Under the pieces are notes generated by a model that worked only from the letters and a program-made list of their open reading frames with translations, was not told the DNA's origin and did no database searches. From the NCBI GenBank assembly GCA_003508835.1, contig PUFA01000004.1:262501-326500 (forward strand): 64,000 nt of DNA. Direction: 5' to 3'. This DNA comes from Eonycteris spelaea. Lineage: Eukaryota; Chordata; Mammalia; Chiroptera; Pteropodidae. Positions 45,177-56,849 of this stretch are shown here, piece after piece (position 1 is the first letter of the stretch; the number at the start of each line of letters is the position of its first letter). Made by a program: the position numbers and the translations under genes.

Positions 45177-47603
45177 CAGGATCCTCCTCGGAAATAGCTG
45201 AGCCCGGAAGGGAAACAGCAACTTTGAAGCGCGGGGAGGAAAGAAATACCAACTCAGAAGCCTAAAGAGATCCTTCGGAATGAAAATCATGACATTTGCA
45301 GATAAAAATCAAAGATAATGCGCTCCCAGGAGACCCGAGCCAACGGGAGGGGCGCCCGGACAGTGGGCGACGAGCGCAGAGGTGACCGCCCCGCCGGGCG
45401 CTGCTGCCCGTGCGCCAGCCGCGATCTTCACAATGTTGTGATGGAAGCAACATCACGACGTGTGGGAAAAGGGTTCCAGTGAGAGGGTGGGTGACACACG
45501 TCATTGCGCCGTCACGGGCCGGGGTCGAAGGGTCCGGGTGGTGCTGAGGGGTCTGCATTCGAGGTGGTAGAATGCTGGTTCCAACCAGGCTGCTCACGTT
45601 AAGAATCCTGACACCTAGAGCAAGGCTAGTAAAGCTGCAGAAAGGGGTAACTCGCAGGACACTAACAGCAAACTAAAAGACCAAAAAAGGGTAACATAGC
45701 TGAAAGAGAGGAAGGAAAGGGAAAAATGAAAAACAGCGGGAAAAATAGAAAACAATAAATTATGTAATGATAATAAAATGTAATAAGAACAAGTAATGAA
45801 ATAAATGTTTTTACTTAAATCCCATCATATCAGTAATTACATTACATGTAAATGGTTTAATTTTACCAGTGAAAAGATAGTGAGCGTCAGAATGGATTAA
45901 AAAATAACGCTAGTGTGTGCCTTCTAAAAAATAATAGATATAAGTGAGAGAAAGCTAAAAAATGGAAGAAGGTATGCCATGTAAACTAATCTGGAAAAAG
46001 TTAATAATAAAGCAGAGTTAAGAGCAAAAAAGATTTCCAGGGGTAAAAAGTACTATCGCACAGCGACGAAACGGACCGCTCCCAAAGACAGCGCACCGAC
46101 CGCACGTGTTTACGCACCCGACGAGAACGGCTCTTCTACACGAGCACAGCGGACTGAATCTAAAGGAGCAATGGGCAAATCGATCGGCAGTTACACCTGG
46201 AGACGCCGACACGTCTCTCTCAGCAACTGACAGAAAAAGCTGACGGAAAGTCAAGGAAATAGAAGTGAAAAACACCATCAACTAACTGGTTTTAACGGAC
46301 ATATAAAGAACGCTCTACTCAATAAAAAACAGAACATATATTCTTCTCGAATGCACACGGAATATTGACCAAGGCATACCATAGTCTGGGTCATAACATA
46401 CATTGTAACAAATGTAAGGTAACTGCAATCATACAAGTTATATTCTCTGATGACAATGGAATTAAGACTAAATATTAACAAAAACATCATAGAAAATTTC
46501 CGAACACGTGGACAGTAAATAAACCACTTCTAAATAATCCATGGGTCACAGAAGTCTTAAGTGAAATAAAATGCACTGAACAAAAGCAAATTGAAAATAT
46601 AGCATATCATAATTTATAAGGTAGCTAAAGCAATACTTAGAGGGAAATTTACAGTAGTAAATGCACGTTTTAGAAAGAAGAAGCGTCTCAAATAATCTGC
46701 GCTTCCAACGTAAGAAACCAAAAAAGACGAGCAAAGGAAAACCAGTCCAGGAAGTAAGTAGTAAGTGATGACAGGAACCAACGGGATTGAACACAGAAAA
46801 ATGAGAAGAGCAAAAACCAAAAAGATCAATACAATGGATACATCCCTAGCAGGACTGATAAAGAGAACAAATGATCAATATCAGAAGTGAACGAGGCGAT
46901 GCCAATACTGACTCTGCAGACAGTCGACGGGCGACCCGGGGCTCCTACAAACAACTGCTCGACAGTCAACAACATGGATGAAGCGACCGGTTCATCGGAA
47001 GCCACCGGCTACCAAAACCCACCCAAGGTGAAGCGGATAACCGAAACAGTCCTGTAACTACGGAAAGACTTGCATTCGTGGTTTAAAATCTGGAATCGTT
47101 AAGGCCAGATAATTTTACCAGTCGGTTCTATCAAACATTTAAAGGAGAAGTATGTCACTTCAGCGTCATCTTTTCTATAAAGCAGAGAGGGAACACTTCC
47201 CAAGGCATTTTGTGAGGCTACAATTACTCCAATACCTAAACCAGAGAAAAAACCAGGAACCAGAAAGTACAGATACATATCTCCCATGGACATGGATGCA
47301 AAAATTCTCAACAAGGTATTGGCAAATCGAATTCTGTAACAGATAAAAATAACACACCAAAATTAAGTGGAGTTTGTCCCAGGAAAGCAAGGCTGTTCAA
47401 CATTTGAAAACTCGACGAGTGTCCGAAGCTACAGTAATCGACGGGGTGTATTGGTGAAAGAGTGGGTACCTAGATCAATGGAACAGAAGAGAAATAGACC
47501 CACAAATGTAAGAGCCAAGGAAACTCTCCAGAAAAAGGACGGTCTTTCCAACCAATGGTGCTGGGGCTGGGGAGCTACTTGCAAAACAAATAAATAAACA
47601 GAC

Positions 47604-47641
47604 AGACGGATGGATGGATGGATGGATGGATGGATGGATAG
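47604..47641. repeat. (GGAT)n microsatellite
   Basis: About eight tandem GGAT/GATG units within the LINE-1, following an A-rich patch. Confidence 0.95.
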
Positions 47642-50600
47642 AGAAAGAAAAAGAGGAACCCAGACGCGGATCACGTACCTTTTATAAACTAACTCCAAAC
47701 GGATCATAGATATAAATCTAAAAGCCAAAACTACAAAACCACAACATCTAGATGTGAACACCGGAGAAAAATCTAGGTGACCTTGGGTTTAGGGAAGAGA
47801 TTTTAGATATAGCATGATCCAGGAAAGAAAAAAACCGTAAGCTGGACCTAATTAAAATAAACACTTTCTGCTCTGGGAAAGATGCTGTGAAGACACTGAA
47901 AAGAAAAGCCACGGGCCGAAACACGTGTCTGACGCGGGACTCGTAACCGAGACGTACAAAAACACGGAGCACTCGACAGCAAGAAGGCAAGCGAGCTGAG
48001 GGTGCGCCACGCGGAAGAGGAGAGCGGGGTCTCACCGAAAGCTGCGCGGACGCAGACGCGCGGACGGAGACGCGTAACACCGCCTGTCGCCAGGGTCACA
48101 GGCGCGACCGCGCGGCTCGGGGACGGCCAGCAAGCCACGGGGCAGGCGGCACGGCCAGCCGCCCGCGCCAGCTCTGGCCAGGACGCGGCACGGCCGCGGA
48201 GCCGCCCGCGCTGCCCGTGAGACGCAGGACGGCGCAGCTGTTCTGGGAACGGGTTGGCAACTTCTCGCAACGCTAAACAGAGGCTCGCCGTGCGAACCAG
48301 CGACCGCACCCCTGGGTGTTTGCTCAGCCGATCTGAAAAGTTCTGTCCACACAAAAGCCAGCACGTGAACGTTGCTAGCAGCTTTATTCACCTGTTGCCA
48401 AGCACCGGAAGCAGCCAAAACGCGGACGAGGCAGACGAGGGGGCACCTGTGTGATGGGCTGTCGAGCCACCAGAGGACACGCAGGCGCCTTCAACGGAGA
48501 CCGCTGCGCGAGAACCACGTCTGCGGAGGCTCCCGCTGTGCCACCCCGCCTCAGCTGCGCGGCGTCTTAGGAAAGGAAAGCTCAGAGGCAGGGGAAAACC
48601 CTCCTACGCAATGGATGCAAAGAACGACAGAAACACCATTTTGGAGGGTCCCAGGAAGGAGTGCGGGTGGCGATGGGCGTCTGCGTGTCCGACAAACGCA
48701 GGAACAACGCCCCTGGGGCGGGTGCGAGGGAGACGCCGCTCTGGACAGAAACGGGGCCCGTGAGACTGAAGGCAGGGGAGCCGCACACACGCGGGCTCCA
48801 GCCGCTCCCTGTGGGGTCCAGGTCCAGACGCGGACCCTGAGCACATGACGGCGGCAGGTGGGCGCCCGTCCTCACCCGCAGGCGGGCCGGGACGAGCCAC
48901 AGGCGATGGGTCAGGGCTGGCGACGTGAGGGTGAACCGAGGCACGCCCGTCGAGGGCGACAGCACCCTCCATCGCGTGAACCCTCGACACGACTCCATGA
49001 ACACGGCGCCTCGCGTCCGCGGCCCCTCTCACGCCCCACAGCCCCCGCTGCCGCAGTCACGAGGAGAGTGGGGCGGTTGTCAGACAAACCCCAGGGCGGC
49101 GACCTTCTGCCGATCTCCTGGCCAGGGCTCCGGGGACCTGCCAGAGCCACTGAAAACGAAGAAAACTGGAGAAGACACCACAGCTAAGAGCCACCTGAGG
49201 ACATGCGATGACCGCAGGTAACGTGACGTCCTACACAGAGCCCTGGGCACCGGGCAAAGCTTCGGAAGGTCCGGATAGAGCTCGCCGTAGGTAACAGCGG
49301 CACCAGCGTGACCAAGGTAGCACGGTCCGTGAGAAGTCAGGTGCAGAAGCGACAGGTGTGGGCGTCAAGGCACGCTGGGCCACTTCGCAACTGTTCCTGT
49401 GGCTCGTACACCACCCTAAACAGAGCAGTCGGTGCGTAACGAACTAGTAGGGTGCAGCGTGCGAACAGCCTCACGAAGGAAAACGCGTAACTGCATCAAG
49501 TCGCTGCGCAGTGAATTCAAACAAAGTCAACAAAATTCAGCATCGGTCACGACGAGAGCTCTCGGCCGTCGAGGACATCACCTTCCGGTAACTTCCTCAG
49601 CCTGGTCAGGCGTTGACAGGAAGCCTGCAGCTGACAGCACACCTGAGTGTGAACCGCTGAACGCTCTGCCCTCGAGACGGAGCAAACAGCAAGGACCCGC
49701 GAGCTCACGTTACAGCTGCGTTTCAAAACGCAGCCGCGCGGAGGCGGAGACCGGCCAGTGCCGCGTGGCTCCGGGCGGCCACCCCCGACGTCGGACGAGG
49801 ACTGCCAGGAACGCGCTGGGGCTCTGGACGGCGACCCTTCAGGGGACGTGCTGACCTCTGTGAAGGCCTCTCGGGGCGCACACTGCCGGCCGGGCCTGCG
49901 TAGCACTCTGGGGGTGCTCGGCAGCCCTGGGCACAGTGGTGTCTGGGGGCACGTGCGCCTCTGGGCCGGCCAGGAGCAGAAACGCTCCCGCAGGCTCGTG
50001 GGTGCGGGTCCAGGTCCGGGTGCCCGAGCAGAAGCTCAGAGCTCACCCCGCAGACCGGCCCGGCCGCCCGGCCTCCCCACGCGCGGGAGAGGACGTGCTC
50101 ACCTGGGCAGGCCTGCTCAGGTGACGCGAGGGACAACCACGGCACAGCCACCCCTGGTGTCTTTGTCGTCACCCCTGCTGATTAGAGCGCCCGAAACTTA
50201 TTTAACAGAAGAATCATGCCTAAGACTTTGAGCTCGAACTCACGGCAGCCTGCGGAGAGACGATTAGGCTGTGGCTGTCCTGGAATGAACGGGGTTGCAC
50301 GCGGACACTGCCACCGGCCGGGTAACTGTCACTCGGCTCGAAGCTGAGTGACTGACTCCCGAACAGGCGCTGACAGTGTCTGAGCACTACGGGACGGACG
50401 GAGAAGCACACCGTACAGAAGTGCAGGGACGGGGTGAGTGGCTAAGGTCAGTGTCACGCACCCCGGGTGACAGGGAGGACAGGAGGTCACGACAGGTCGG
50501 GGGGTCCTAGTTCCACGCCCCTCGATGCCCCATCCTGAGGACTTCCTCTGGGTGGGCCCTGCTTGGGGACCCCATGCTCTCTCCTCTCCCTACACACATG

Positions 50601-50749
50601 CTTGGGGCCGGGACGCTGTGCCCCTGACCCTCGGGAGCCCACGGGAGGAACCGCACTCTCTGTTCACAAGGCCTTGACGCATAGAGCCGTTTCCAGCCCC
50701 TCCCCCAAAACTCTTGTATCAAAACAACAGAAGGAAGAAAATCAGATTT

Positions 50750-50768
50750 AAAATGGCACAAGGCTGTC
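50750..50768. repeat. target-site duplication, 5' copy
   Basis: AAAATGGCACAAGGCTGTC matches the copy at 50988-51006 at 16 of 19 positions, and all three differences are transitions. The preceding TTTAAAA fits the L1-endonuclease nicking consensus. The last few bases overlap the 5S start, so the true duplication may be 16 bp. Confidence 0.85.
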
Positions 50769-50990
50769 CACGGCCACGGCACCTTGAACACGCCCGGCCT
50801 GTCTGCTCTCCGCAGCTGAGCAGGGCCGGGCCTGGTCAGTACTTGGATGAGGAGACCACCTAGGAAGACCAGGTGCTGCAGGCGTGAAAAATAAAAAATA
50901 AGGAGTTGCAAGCCGACAAAGTCCTTGCAACCAGTGAGGCCCACCACGGGCTGCCTCGCCTAAACAACAATAATAAAATAAAAAAATAAA
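50766..50990 (+). mobile_element. 5S rRNA-derived SINE (MEG-like)
   Basis: The first ~118 bp is a degenerate 5S ribosomal RNA: GTCCACGGCCACGGCACC at the start, then AGCTGAGCAGGGCCGGGCCT, then CTGGTCAGTACTTGGATG and GGAGACC, ending GGTGCTGCAGGC. By eye it is about four fifths identical to mammalian 5S. The internal RNA polymerase III promoter elements (box A, intermediate element, box C) are the best-kept parts, although box C has one inserted base. A ~105-bp unique tail ends in AATAAAATAAAAAAATAAA. Flanking duplications prove insertion by retroposition. 5S-derived SINEs of this kind (MEG-RS, MEG-RL) are known from fruit bats; a few other mammals (e.g. springhare) have their own. It lies antisense to MGMT in its intron. 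Confidence 0.85.
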
Positions 50991-51006
50991 GTGGCACGAG
51001 GTTGTC
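50988..51006. repeat. target-site duplication, 3' copy
   Basis: AAAGTGGCACGAGGTTGTC follows directly on the A-rich tail of the 5S-derived SINE and pairs with the 5' copy. Confidence 0.85.
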
Positions 51007-53555
51007 GCCATGTGCAAGACAAGGTCCCTTCACCCGCCCAGAGTCAGCCACGAAAAGGTGGCATCGAATCAGCCTTCCCTTTGGTGGCTTCGGTCAAGCG
51101 GCAGAAAAGGGACCAGCTTCTGATTTCAGGCCCGCTCCATGCTAAACACCCCAGTGCCCTCAGACACGTGCCAATGAACCCAAAGAACCTGGCGCGTGCA
51201 CCGACTCGCCAGCCCAGTTCAGGGACTCCCATGCATTCCATCAGAAACTTCTAGAAGCCTCCTGCTAGCCCTCGTCAGCATCCAGGAGGGGTGGACAAGC
51301 CCCGCCAGCTTTATTGGCAGACGTACCTTGTCGCGCCCCCGAGTTAAACCTATGTCTCCTCCAAGACCCGGGCGGCACCCCAGGGTCCCGGCCCGGCAGG
51401 CGAAGCATCCGTCCGCATCACTTGATGCATTTCTGGGAATCCTGGTGAATCTGGGGCACGGGGTGTCTGAGTGGCCCCGCCAGGGAGCCTCTAGGGCTGG
51501 TCTGAAACAGCCCTGAGTCTGACCAGTAATTTTCACTAACTTGTGAAGACCAACCCAACAGAAGGGGGCTGAGCCCCCAACTCCTTAATGAATGCTCGTT
51601 ACCGCAGGACAGGGTCTCGCGTGGAGGCGGCGTGCTGCCGCTGACAGCCGTCAGCACGGGCAGAGGGAAGCCGGCGAGCGTTAATTTCTCTGCAGAGAGC
51701 TGAGGGGCTCTTCGGGGATTAATCCTGGTATCAACATGGAGCCTCTGCCGCAGGGCAGCCGAAGAAGTCAAAAGAAGTTGTGCCTGGCTTCTGAGGGCTG
51801 GGATGTCACTCCCACTGTGCAGCTGAGTCTGGTTTCTCACCTGTCTGGGGGGGCGTGGGGCTGAGCGGGTGCGGGAGGGGCTCCCCGCGGACGGTAACCG
51901 TGTGCCCTCGGGCAGGGACCCACACCGGAAGCCCACGGAGCAGGAGGGGAGCGGTGGGCAGGGTCGTCACCGCCTGTCGCCCAGCTGGGGCTTCGGGTCC
52001 CTCTCCCCCGGCCCCCCCGCAGGGACCAGGGTTGCGGTGCAGGGGGAAGTGGGGGCTGCCGTGGGTACCCCGCCGGACCACACGCCGCTGCTTCCTGTGG
52101 CTGTTCCCTCCTGCCAACAGACGCGCTGGCCGGAGCCGGTCCACAGCCATGGTGAACAGCTGAGCTCAGAGGCCCTCTCTCTGCTTCGGGCAGGTGTGAG
52201 ACACAAGGCAGGTAACCGCACTGCCCACAGGCCCCGGATCCCGGCTGCCCCAGGCCTCCCTGGAAAGCCCGGGTGCAGGCCAGGACAAGAGTGCAGCACG
52301 TAGGGGACGAGGACGGGGGCCCTGTGGCTGGTGATGGCCCTGGCAGAAGGAGGAAGTCAGGGGTCAGGGAGCTCTGCTCTGCTCCTTGGGTGAAGGCTGG
52401 CCCCAGAGGAGTGACAGGAGGGGTGCAGCCACGGCCACCAGCCCCCCGTGCTGCTGCTGGAGACAGTGGGCAGAGCCGGCCCCCCCCAACTCCACCCTGC
52501 CACTGGCTCGTGGCACGGGACTAGGGCCGCCCTGATGCAGCGTGGGCATTTCTAAGGTCACTTGAGAAAGAGCACGTTGTCCTATGTAAATACTGATGTC
52601 CCCTAATGAGGCCCGGGTGGCGTGAGGGAGGAAAGACCAGGGTGGGCGTGTTTGGAGCGATCGATTACTTGACTGGTTTGCCACTCATGTGTTCAGTAAG
52701 GACGCCATCGGCTGCCACGGCGTGGATGAGCTCCTGCCACCTCTGACGGAGATTCTCGCTGGGGACAGTCACAAGGCAGCGAGCAGTGAGCCGGCCGCAA
52801 ACCCGCAAACCCTCGCTGGACGGGTAAGTCGCAGTTGCTACCCAGAACGACGCTGCCCACAAAACTTCCCTTGTCCAGTGGCTCCGGCCTGCAGCAAAGA
52901 GCTGCCCGTGGACGCTGCGGGCCTGCAGGGCACGGAGCATGGGCCTCACCTGGCTCCCGGGGGTGGCCAGCCACACACCGCCGCAGGCTGCTGGACCCCA
53001 AGGCTCCGACAGCACGAGCTGCCCACAGACCCGGGCCTGTCACAGGCCAGAGCCCGGAGCGCCGGAGCTCACTCAGCGCACGGAGCAGAGCTGCTGCTGT
53101 GGGCCGTGCAGCTCCGGCCACATGAGTCCCACACTCTGCAGGGCCCGGAGGTCTCAGCCTGAAACCAAGACGTTATCGCAAAGGCCAGAGCACAGGCAGG
53201 CGCCCCGGCTCGCGCTGTCCAGCTGTGCTCGGCCCCAGTCAGCCGGCTAACACAGAGGCAGCCCGTGTCTCAGACAGCCAGGGTGCTGGGGGGACCTCTG
53301 GGGGACCAGAGCGAGGCAGGAGCTGTGAGCACCCCGACCTTCGCCGGACGCTTTTGTTAATACAAACTGGGCCCCCACTAACATACATGCATCGGCTTTA
53401 ACACAAACAAACGAGGCCCCCCAAAGAATTACTTTACATGGTTCCTGTATTCGAGAAACGAAAACGTGGCCCGGTGAAGATTCAGAGGCCCCCGGCCAGT
53501 GTCAGCGCCCCGACCCCGGTGAGCCGTGTGGGTCCGGGACGGACAGGGACGGACA

Positions 53556-54375
53556 TCAAAAGGTGTTAATGGTTTCAATATTTATCTGCTGCAGGGAAGC
53601 ACTCTACAGACAGAAAAAAATTCTGCTAATGGCTGTGTCTCTGCCATTAAAATGAAAAGCTTAATGCATCTTATAATCAGAGGACAATTTGCAAATCATT
53701 AAGAGAAATGTAAAATTCCATTAAAATACAAATCAAGAGACTCTCCCTGGACTAATAATCTTTTTGATATTATTTTGCATTTCACTATTTCTGTTCCAAT
53801 ACCCAGGCCCCACAAATGATCAGGTCCTGAACACGCTGCTCACCACAGCCTGGTTCTTTAACGAGAGACCGAGAGGAGAGTAATCTGCTATTCAGAGCAG
53901 GTACTAATGAAGAATTCCATATATTCTGAAATTTAATTAAAACCCCAAAGATTTCAAATTAGATGCAATTTGAAATGCCTGGGGCAGAAAGACATGCACT
54001 TCCGTGGCGAGGGTACCACGCTGAAAGTTGATACCGTAATTGGTCTTGATGTATTTTTGTGTTGCTGGGCTGAAGCACAGAACTCATAACCATATAAAAA
54101 TTCTCTGCAGATTACCTGCTCATTGAAAATGCCATCAGTCAGGTAGTTCTCCACTAAATTACCACACTGCTAAAATGCACAAAGTGATTCGGAGGAGAGT
54201 GGCACAGCTGGCCGACACTGCCAATGAGTTATGCATGCGTCGACGCGGCCTTTTTTCTTAGTAAAATATGCTCGGTTGAATATTAAAATATAATTGGCAT
54301 TCAACCTAAGTAGCTTAAACCATTTTGTTATCTTCTTTTAAACCGATTTGGCTCCTCCACAGTTATTTTCAAGGA
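53556..54375. promoter_or_regulatory. strong candidate conserved non-coding element in MGMT intron
   Basis: About 800 bp of unique AT-rich sequence with abrupt borders to CpG-rich DNA. It is packed with homeodomain, POU and SOX-type words: AATGGTTTCAATATTTATC, CTAATGGCTGTG, GCTTAATGCATCTTATAATC, GGACAATTTGCAAATCATTA, CCATTAAAATACAAATC, CTGGACTAATAATC, GATATTATTTTGCATTTC. ATTTGCAAAT at 53687-53696 is a near-palindromic octamer site next to a SOX-like GGACAAT. No frame, no repeat. It has the look of a vertebrate-wide enhancer; not tested here. Confidence 0.5.
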
Positions 54376-54739
54376 TGCGATTCACAAACTAATGACACCA
54401 TCGCATTCGGCCACATCTGTGCCGCTTCACGCTGGCCATAACCAGGCGTGGCTCCCACAGCCCGCCGGGGACGCCGCTGGTACCAGCCGCTCTCGGACGC
54501 CGAAGGCCCACTTCTTAGGGGGAAAAAACCAGGGCAGGATATGCCGTTTATGTTGGGTCTTGCATGTTTTATTCTAAAAAGGGGAAGGGATGCAAATTTC
54601 CTATGAAAAGTGTATGCCTGGGCCAAGCGGTGCGCCGGCCGCGGTGTCCCCTAAGCTCTGACGTGGGGGGCACGCTGTTGGGCAGCAGCCCCGGTGGGGG
54701 AGTGGCACGTGCATGTTTTAAAAAGCTGGTGATGCGAGC

Positions 54740-54897
54740 GAGCGCACGCGCACGCGCTCCGGGCACGGGCGCGCGCACGCACGCACGCGGTCCGGGCACT
54801 GGCTCAAGCGCGCTCACGCGGTCCGGGCACGGGCTCAAGCGCGCTCACGCGGTCCGGGCACGGGCGCGCCGCACGCACGCACGCGGTCCGGGAACGG
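54740..54897. repeat. 31-33 bp minisatellite, CACGCGGTCCGGGCACGGGC unit
   Basis: Four to five tandem copies; CGGTCCGGG landmarks fall at spacings of about 31, 31 and 33 bp, with CTCAAGCGCGCT or GCGCGC(C)GCACGCACG linking parts. Confidence 0.93.
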
Positions 54898-55329
54898 GTC
54901 CTCCCCTTCCCACTGCGTGTCTGGTACGATTAACGGTGGTGCTCAAGGAAAGGAAAAGTAGTTGCCATAGTAACGAAGATCGCTGTAACTGTGCATATTC
55001 ATGCTGAGAGGCGGGGCTCCCCGGAAACACTGGCAAAAGCGGGAGCCTCAGGAACCGGGTGACGGGCTTTGGGGCCGACGAGGCTTCTTGCCCCCACGTC
55101 GCTCTTCAGCGCGCAGGTTATCGGCACCGAAACGTCACCTGCGCCCCAGCGAGCTCGGCTTCCAGGAGGTCGGCCGTCTAGGGTGCTCCCGCCCATGAGG
55201 CGCGGGGGCCACAGAGAGGGCCGCACGTCCCCCCCCCGCGAGTACCCTATTCCTGTGTCCGGCAGGCGGGACACGGACCTTCAAGGGGCTGCACCGCGAA
55301 CGACCCATCCGAGTCGCTCTGAGCATGAG

Positions 55330-55790
55330 GGCTACAGGTAAGAGGCCATGGGGATGAAGCATGTAAATGAAGTAACACTTCGTACACTCTTGGCTCCTAC
55401 AAAGAGTTCTACAGCATTACAGCCATTAATTTGATATCAGTATTTACATATTTAAATATTTATAAGCTACAGCCCAATTCTATGTAATTTTTATTAAAAC
55501 ATTTTCTCTAAATCCCGGGCAGTGGCGAGAACTCTCGTCTCGCCAGGATGATCTCGAAACGCACGGAGGCCGCCTGCAGAACGTGAGTACACACGCTCCG
55601 GACGACAGGAGGAGTCGCTGGAATGTTCTCTTTGGAAAACACTGCAGGTTTGTCTAGTAACTACAAGGAATAAAACATTTAAAAGCACATTTAAGTGAAA
55701 AGTCTGCTTCTTAATTTAAAATACAGATGATAGAAAATTCCGGCTTTTTAAAGTGCATTTCAAATGAAAAATCACGGAGCAGAGCAACCG
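55330..55790. promoter_or_regulatory. candidate conserved non-coding element
   Basis: Two AT-rich parts, about 55350-55510 (ACAGCCATTAATTTGATATC, TATTTACATATTTAAATATT) and 55660-55780 (AAGCACATTTAAGTGAAAAG, CTTAATTTAAAATACAGATG), separated by a short GC-richer stretch. Noncoding, not an obvious repeat. Confidence 0.38.
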
Positions 55791-56849
55791 TGCAGTGTGC
55801 GGTTGCCGCTCGGCAGAGGCCGACTCCCCGGTCCCGCCGCGCGGACGCACGGCCAAGGCCAACACACAGATGTGCAGGGTGGTCTACACGTGTGAACGTG
55901 ACCAGGGCGATCTTGTTGGTTGGGGGGGGGTCGCCCCTACCCGGGGGCCTGCTCTGACTCCAGACAGCGGAGCGTCTTCCCAGCGCCCTGACGTCATGCC
56001 TGCCGCCCGCGCCCAGGTGTCTGATCAGGGCGCCTGATTCTCATGCTCCCAGCTCCAGCCTCAGAAGGCCGGGCCCATATTTCCTCATGCCTTGTCCCTG
56101 AAAAGCCACACGGCAGCTCCAAGGCTGAAATTCAGCAGCCGGCGCCTTCCCGCGTGAGCACGACGTCGGCGTGTTCTCACCGATACCCGGGCCTCGGGAG
56201 CCTACCACCCAGCAGCCCTGCCAGGTGCCCTCCGGGCGAGGCCAACACGGCAAGCTCCCGAGGTGGGGGGCAGCGACGGCTCCCCAGCAAACGCAGCTCC
56301 TGGGGTGGCGATTCTCTTCCCTTTAAATTGGGAGTGTTTTCAGTCCGGGGACACATACCGGCGTGAACTGGGGAGAGCACAACACTGCCTCCGGCTGGGG
56401 GTGCACGGGACACGAAGGGGGACCCTCGTGTGCGGTGTGCAGCGCAGGAGGCCTGTGGACAGGTGGCTGGGCCCCTCGCCCCCCGATGGAGCAGCTCGAG
56501 GAGGGCTCGGCGCCCTCCCCCGGGAGACCCGGCTGCTTCTGGACTCGAGTCACATGGGGCGGAGGGGATGGGTGACTCTCCCCGGGACGGACTTGTCATT
56601 TTGAAGGGTGGTGTCCGGTGAGGGCCCGAGGCAACGGCAGGACTGGCCTCCTCGTCGCGGCCCACCCGCCTTCCGGGCTGACTCGGCCTCCCCTGGACGG
56701 CAGGTGTGAGGCACAGGGGGGCCGTGCCCAGGACACAGGGGCGGGCGAACTGATTCACCCCGAAAGGGCCTTTAGAAAGAAGAGTCTGACAGAGACACGA
56801 CACGAGAGTCCTTTCTGAGGCTCTGAGACAGAAGCTACGAAAACTTATT

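Larger units (their letters stand above)
44690..49470 (+). mobile_element. near-complete decayed LINE-1, antisense to MGMT
   Basis: L1 text can be read in order: ORF1-region words (GGGGACATGAGAGACAGAGC, GATCCTTCGGAATGAAAATC), the ORF1/ORF2 junction zone (ATTACATTACATGTAAATGG, AGAATGGATTAAAAAATAAC), the endonuclease and RT region of ORF2 (CTCTGATGACAATGGAATTA, AAATAATCCATGGGTCACAG, GGGAACACTTCCCAAGGCAT, CATGGATGCAAAAATTCTCA), then a deletion near 47410 and GATCAATGGAACAGAAGAG, AACCAATGGTGCTGGGG. From about 47900 the 3' part of ORF2 and the 3' UTR are recognisable only by order, because most A/T positions have turned to G/C. ORFs are riddled with stops; no activity expected. Confidence 0.82.

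Noticed and set aside
44690..49470. Coding-competent LINE-1
   Set aside because: ORF1 and ORF2 are interrupted by many stops, deletions and frameshifts.
50766..50883. Functional 5S rRNA gene
   Set aside because: About a fifth of positions differ from mammalian 5S, a base is inserted in box C, there is an A-rich tail instead of a T-run terminator and target-site duplications flank it; it is a retroposon.
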